A stretch of 64,000 nucleotides of DNA, taken from positions 22,353 to 86,352 of the forward strand of contig PHCH01000041.1 of the NCBI GenBank assembly GCA_002840785.1, given 5' to 3'. This DNA comes from Betaproteobacteria bacterium HGW-Betaproteobacteria-4 (lineage in GTDB: Bacteria > Pseudomonadota > Gammaproteobacteria > Burkholderiales > Rhodocyclaceae). The notes under the pieces were generated by a model. That model was given only the letters and a program-made list of their open reading frames with translations. It searched no databases and was not told the origin of the DNA. Shown here one piece after another: positions 61,067 to 64,000 of this stretch. Each line of letters begins with the position of its first letter. Positions within the stretch are counted from its first letter, which is position 1. A program made the translations under genes and the position numbers.

Positions 61067-61462
61067 TCAGGCGGCGGCTTGCACCGGAATCTTGTGACCG
61101 CGGCGGGTGATGCGGTTTTGCGAATCGACGTAGATCAGGTCGGGTTCGTGGCGGGCCAGCTCGACTTCGTTATAGACGGCGAAGGTGGCGATGATCAGGA
61201 TGTCGCCGGGGGCAGCGCGACGGGCGGCCGAACCATTGACGGAGATGACGCCCGATCCGCGTTCGGCGCGGATGGCATAGGTGGTGAAACGTTCGCCATT
61301 GTTTACGTTCCAGATGTCGATCTGTTCGTATTCCTTGATGTTTGCCGCTTCAAGCAGGTCTTCATCGATGGCGCAGGAACCCTCGTAGTGCAGGTCGGCG
61401 TGCGTTGCCGTCACGCGGTGCAACTTGGATTTCAGCATTGTTCTCTGCATGGTTTCACTCAT
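61067..61462 (-). CDS. panD: Aspartate 1-decarboxylase
   Basis: '[29 protein letters not shown]', '[28 protein letters not shown]'. Confidence 0.94.
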   Translation of the reverse strand: MSETMQRTMLKSKLHRVTATHADLHYEGSCAIDEDLLEAANIKEYEQIDIWNVNNGERFTTYAIRAERGSGVISVNGSAARRAAPGDILIIATFAVYNEVELARHEPDLIYVDSQNRITRRGHKIPVQAAA

Positions 61463-61507
61463 CCAGATCCTCTGTCAACGGCCATAATTATGGATACTTT
61501 TGCCGCG

Positions 61508-63103
<1,596 letters not shown>

Positions 63104-63212
63104 GCTTAACGACGGTTCGTGGCAATGAATCGCTGCGCGCGGACCTGATTTTCGTCAGATTTTGGCGGCAGTTTGCCCTTCCTCGTCAGCCCGACTGTTT
63201 TCGCCGAACAAT

Positions 63213-63239
63213 AAAAAAGGCCGCCGGGGCGACCTTTTT
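63213..63239 (-). terminator. Intrinsic terminator
   Basis: aaaaaaggccgccggggcgaccttttt (one G:U pair). Confidence 0.65.
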
Positions 63240-63254
63240 CGGGAGTGTTGCCGA

Positions 63255-64000
63255 TCAGGCCAGCATGTCGGCCCAGATGTTCTTGGCCCATCCCATCGCA
63301 ACCTTGGCTTCCAGTTCGTTGCGCGCCGCCGAAATGCCACCGGCGCCCTTGACGGGTTGCGGGGCTTTGGTTGCCGGGTCGTACTGGTGCACCGAGGCGA
63401 CGTGGATGACGTTCTTGGCATCGACGAAGCTGTAGCAGGTGTTCATGACCACCGGCGCCGGGTTCGGCTCCTCGCCGGCGAGCAGGTTGAGAATCGCGGC
63501 GGCGGCGAGTTTGCCGTGCTGGTTGGCCATGTGGCCGGACTTGGGCATGGTCGGCGCCGGGAAAACGGCGTCGCCCAGCACATGGATGCCCGGCGTGCTG
63601 TTTGATTCCATCGACAACCAGTTGACGTCCACCCAACGCTGGTTGATCAGCTTGAGGCCCGATTGGGCGGCAATGGCACCGGCCCGTTGCGGCGGAATGA
63701 CGTTGAGCACGTCGGCCTTGAACTTGTCGAACTCGAGGATGGCGGTGTTGCTGGCGACGTCGACATCCTTGACCTCGCTGTTGTTGCGGTATTCGAGAAT
63801 GCCGCCGTAGAGATCCTTCCAGGCCTTCTTGAACAGGCCTTTCTTCGACGTCACATCCTCATTGGCGTCGAGGATGACGACCTTCGATTTCGGCTTGTTG
63901 TGCTTGAAATAGTCGGCCACCAGGCTGGCCCGCTCGTAGGGTCCGGGCGGGCAGCGGTAGGGCGCCTTGGGGATGGCGATGGCGTAGGTGCCGCCGTCCT
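63255..64000 (-). CDS. fccB: Flavocytochrome c sulfide dehydrogenase flavoprotein-like protein (partial, runs off the window)
   Basis: 'GTYAIAIPKAPYRCPPGPYERASLVADYFKHNKPKSKVVILDANEDVTSKKGLFKKAW', 'HVLGDAVFPAPTMPKSGHMANQHGK'. Confidence 0.85.
   Translation of the reverse strand, partial: DGGTYAIAIPKAPYRCPPGPYERASLVADYFKHNKPKSKVVILDANEDVTSKKGLFKKAWKDLYGGILEYRNNSEVKDVDVASNTAILEFDKFKADVLNVIPPQRAGAIAAQSGLKLINQRWVDVNWLSMESNSTPGIHVLGDAVFPAPTMPKSGHMANQHGKLAAAAILNLLAGEEPNPAPVVMNTCYSFVDAKNVIHVASVHQYDPATKAPQPVKGAGGISAARNELEAKVAMGWAKNIWADMLA

Overview
GC-rich bacterial chromosome segment, most likely from a Rhodocyclales/Dechloromonas-like betaproteobacterium (inference from gene content and codon style, not verified). 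Housekeeping genes include panBCD, adk-pfp-hppA, exbBD-lpxK-kdsB, xseA, sodB, katG and ubiC. A split nitric-oxide-reductase cluster (norCB, norQDEF-like and accessory genes) and a LapA-like RTX adhesin with its type I secretion genes are also present, along with several large sensory proteins. Two observations stand out. (1) A dispersed ~38-40 bp motif has the core GCTACGGTCAACC followed by two A/T-rich tracts about one helical turn apart. It occurs about 17 times in 64 kb, on both strands, between genes and inside genes in several reading frames. Its architecture resembles the DNA-uptake sequences of Pasteurellaceae more than a transposable repeat. (2) A compact four-gene minus-strand operon (13.8-23.5 kb) has a conflict/defence-like composition: TIR/deoxyribosyltransferase-like + TPR + SLOG-like protein; a 1777-aa double alpha/beta-hydrolase + CHAT + TPR protein; an M15-like peptidase; and a membrane protein with a TIR-like C-terminus. 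Several conserved genes (adk, norB, panC, the adhesin, and in-frame the CHAT domain) carry small deletions or frameshifts that look like assembly or sequence defects and should be checked first.
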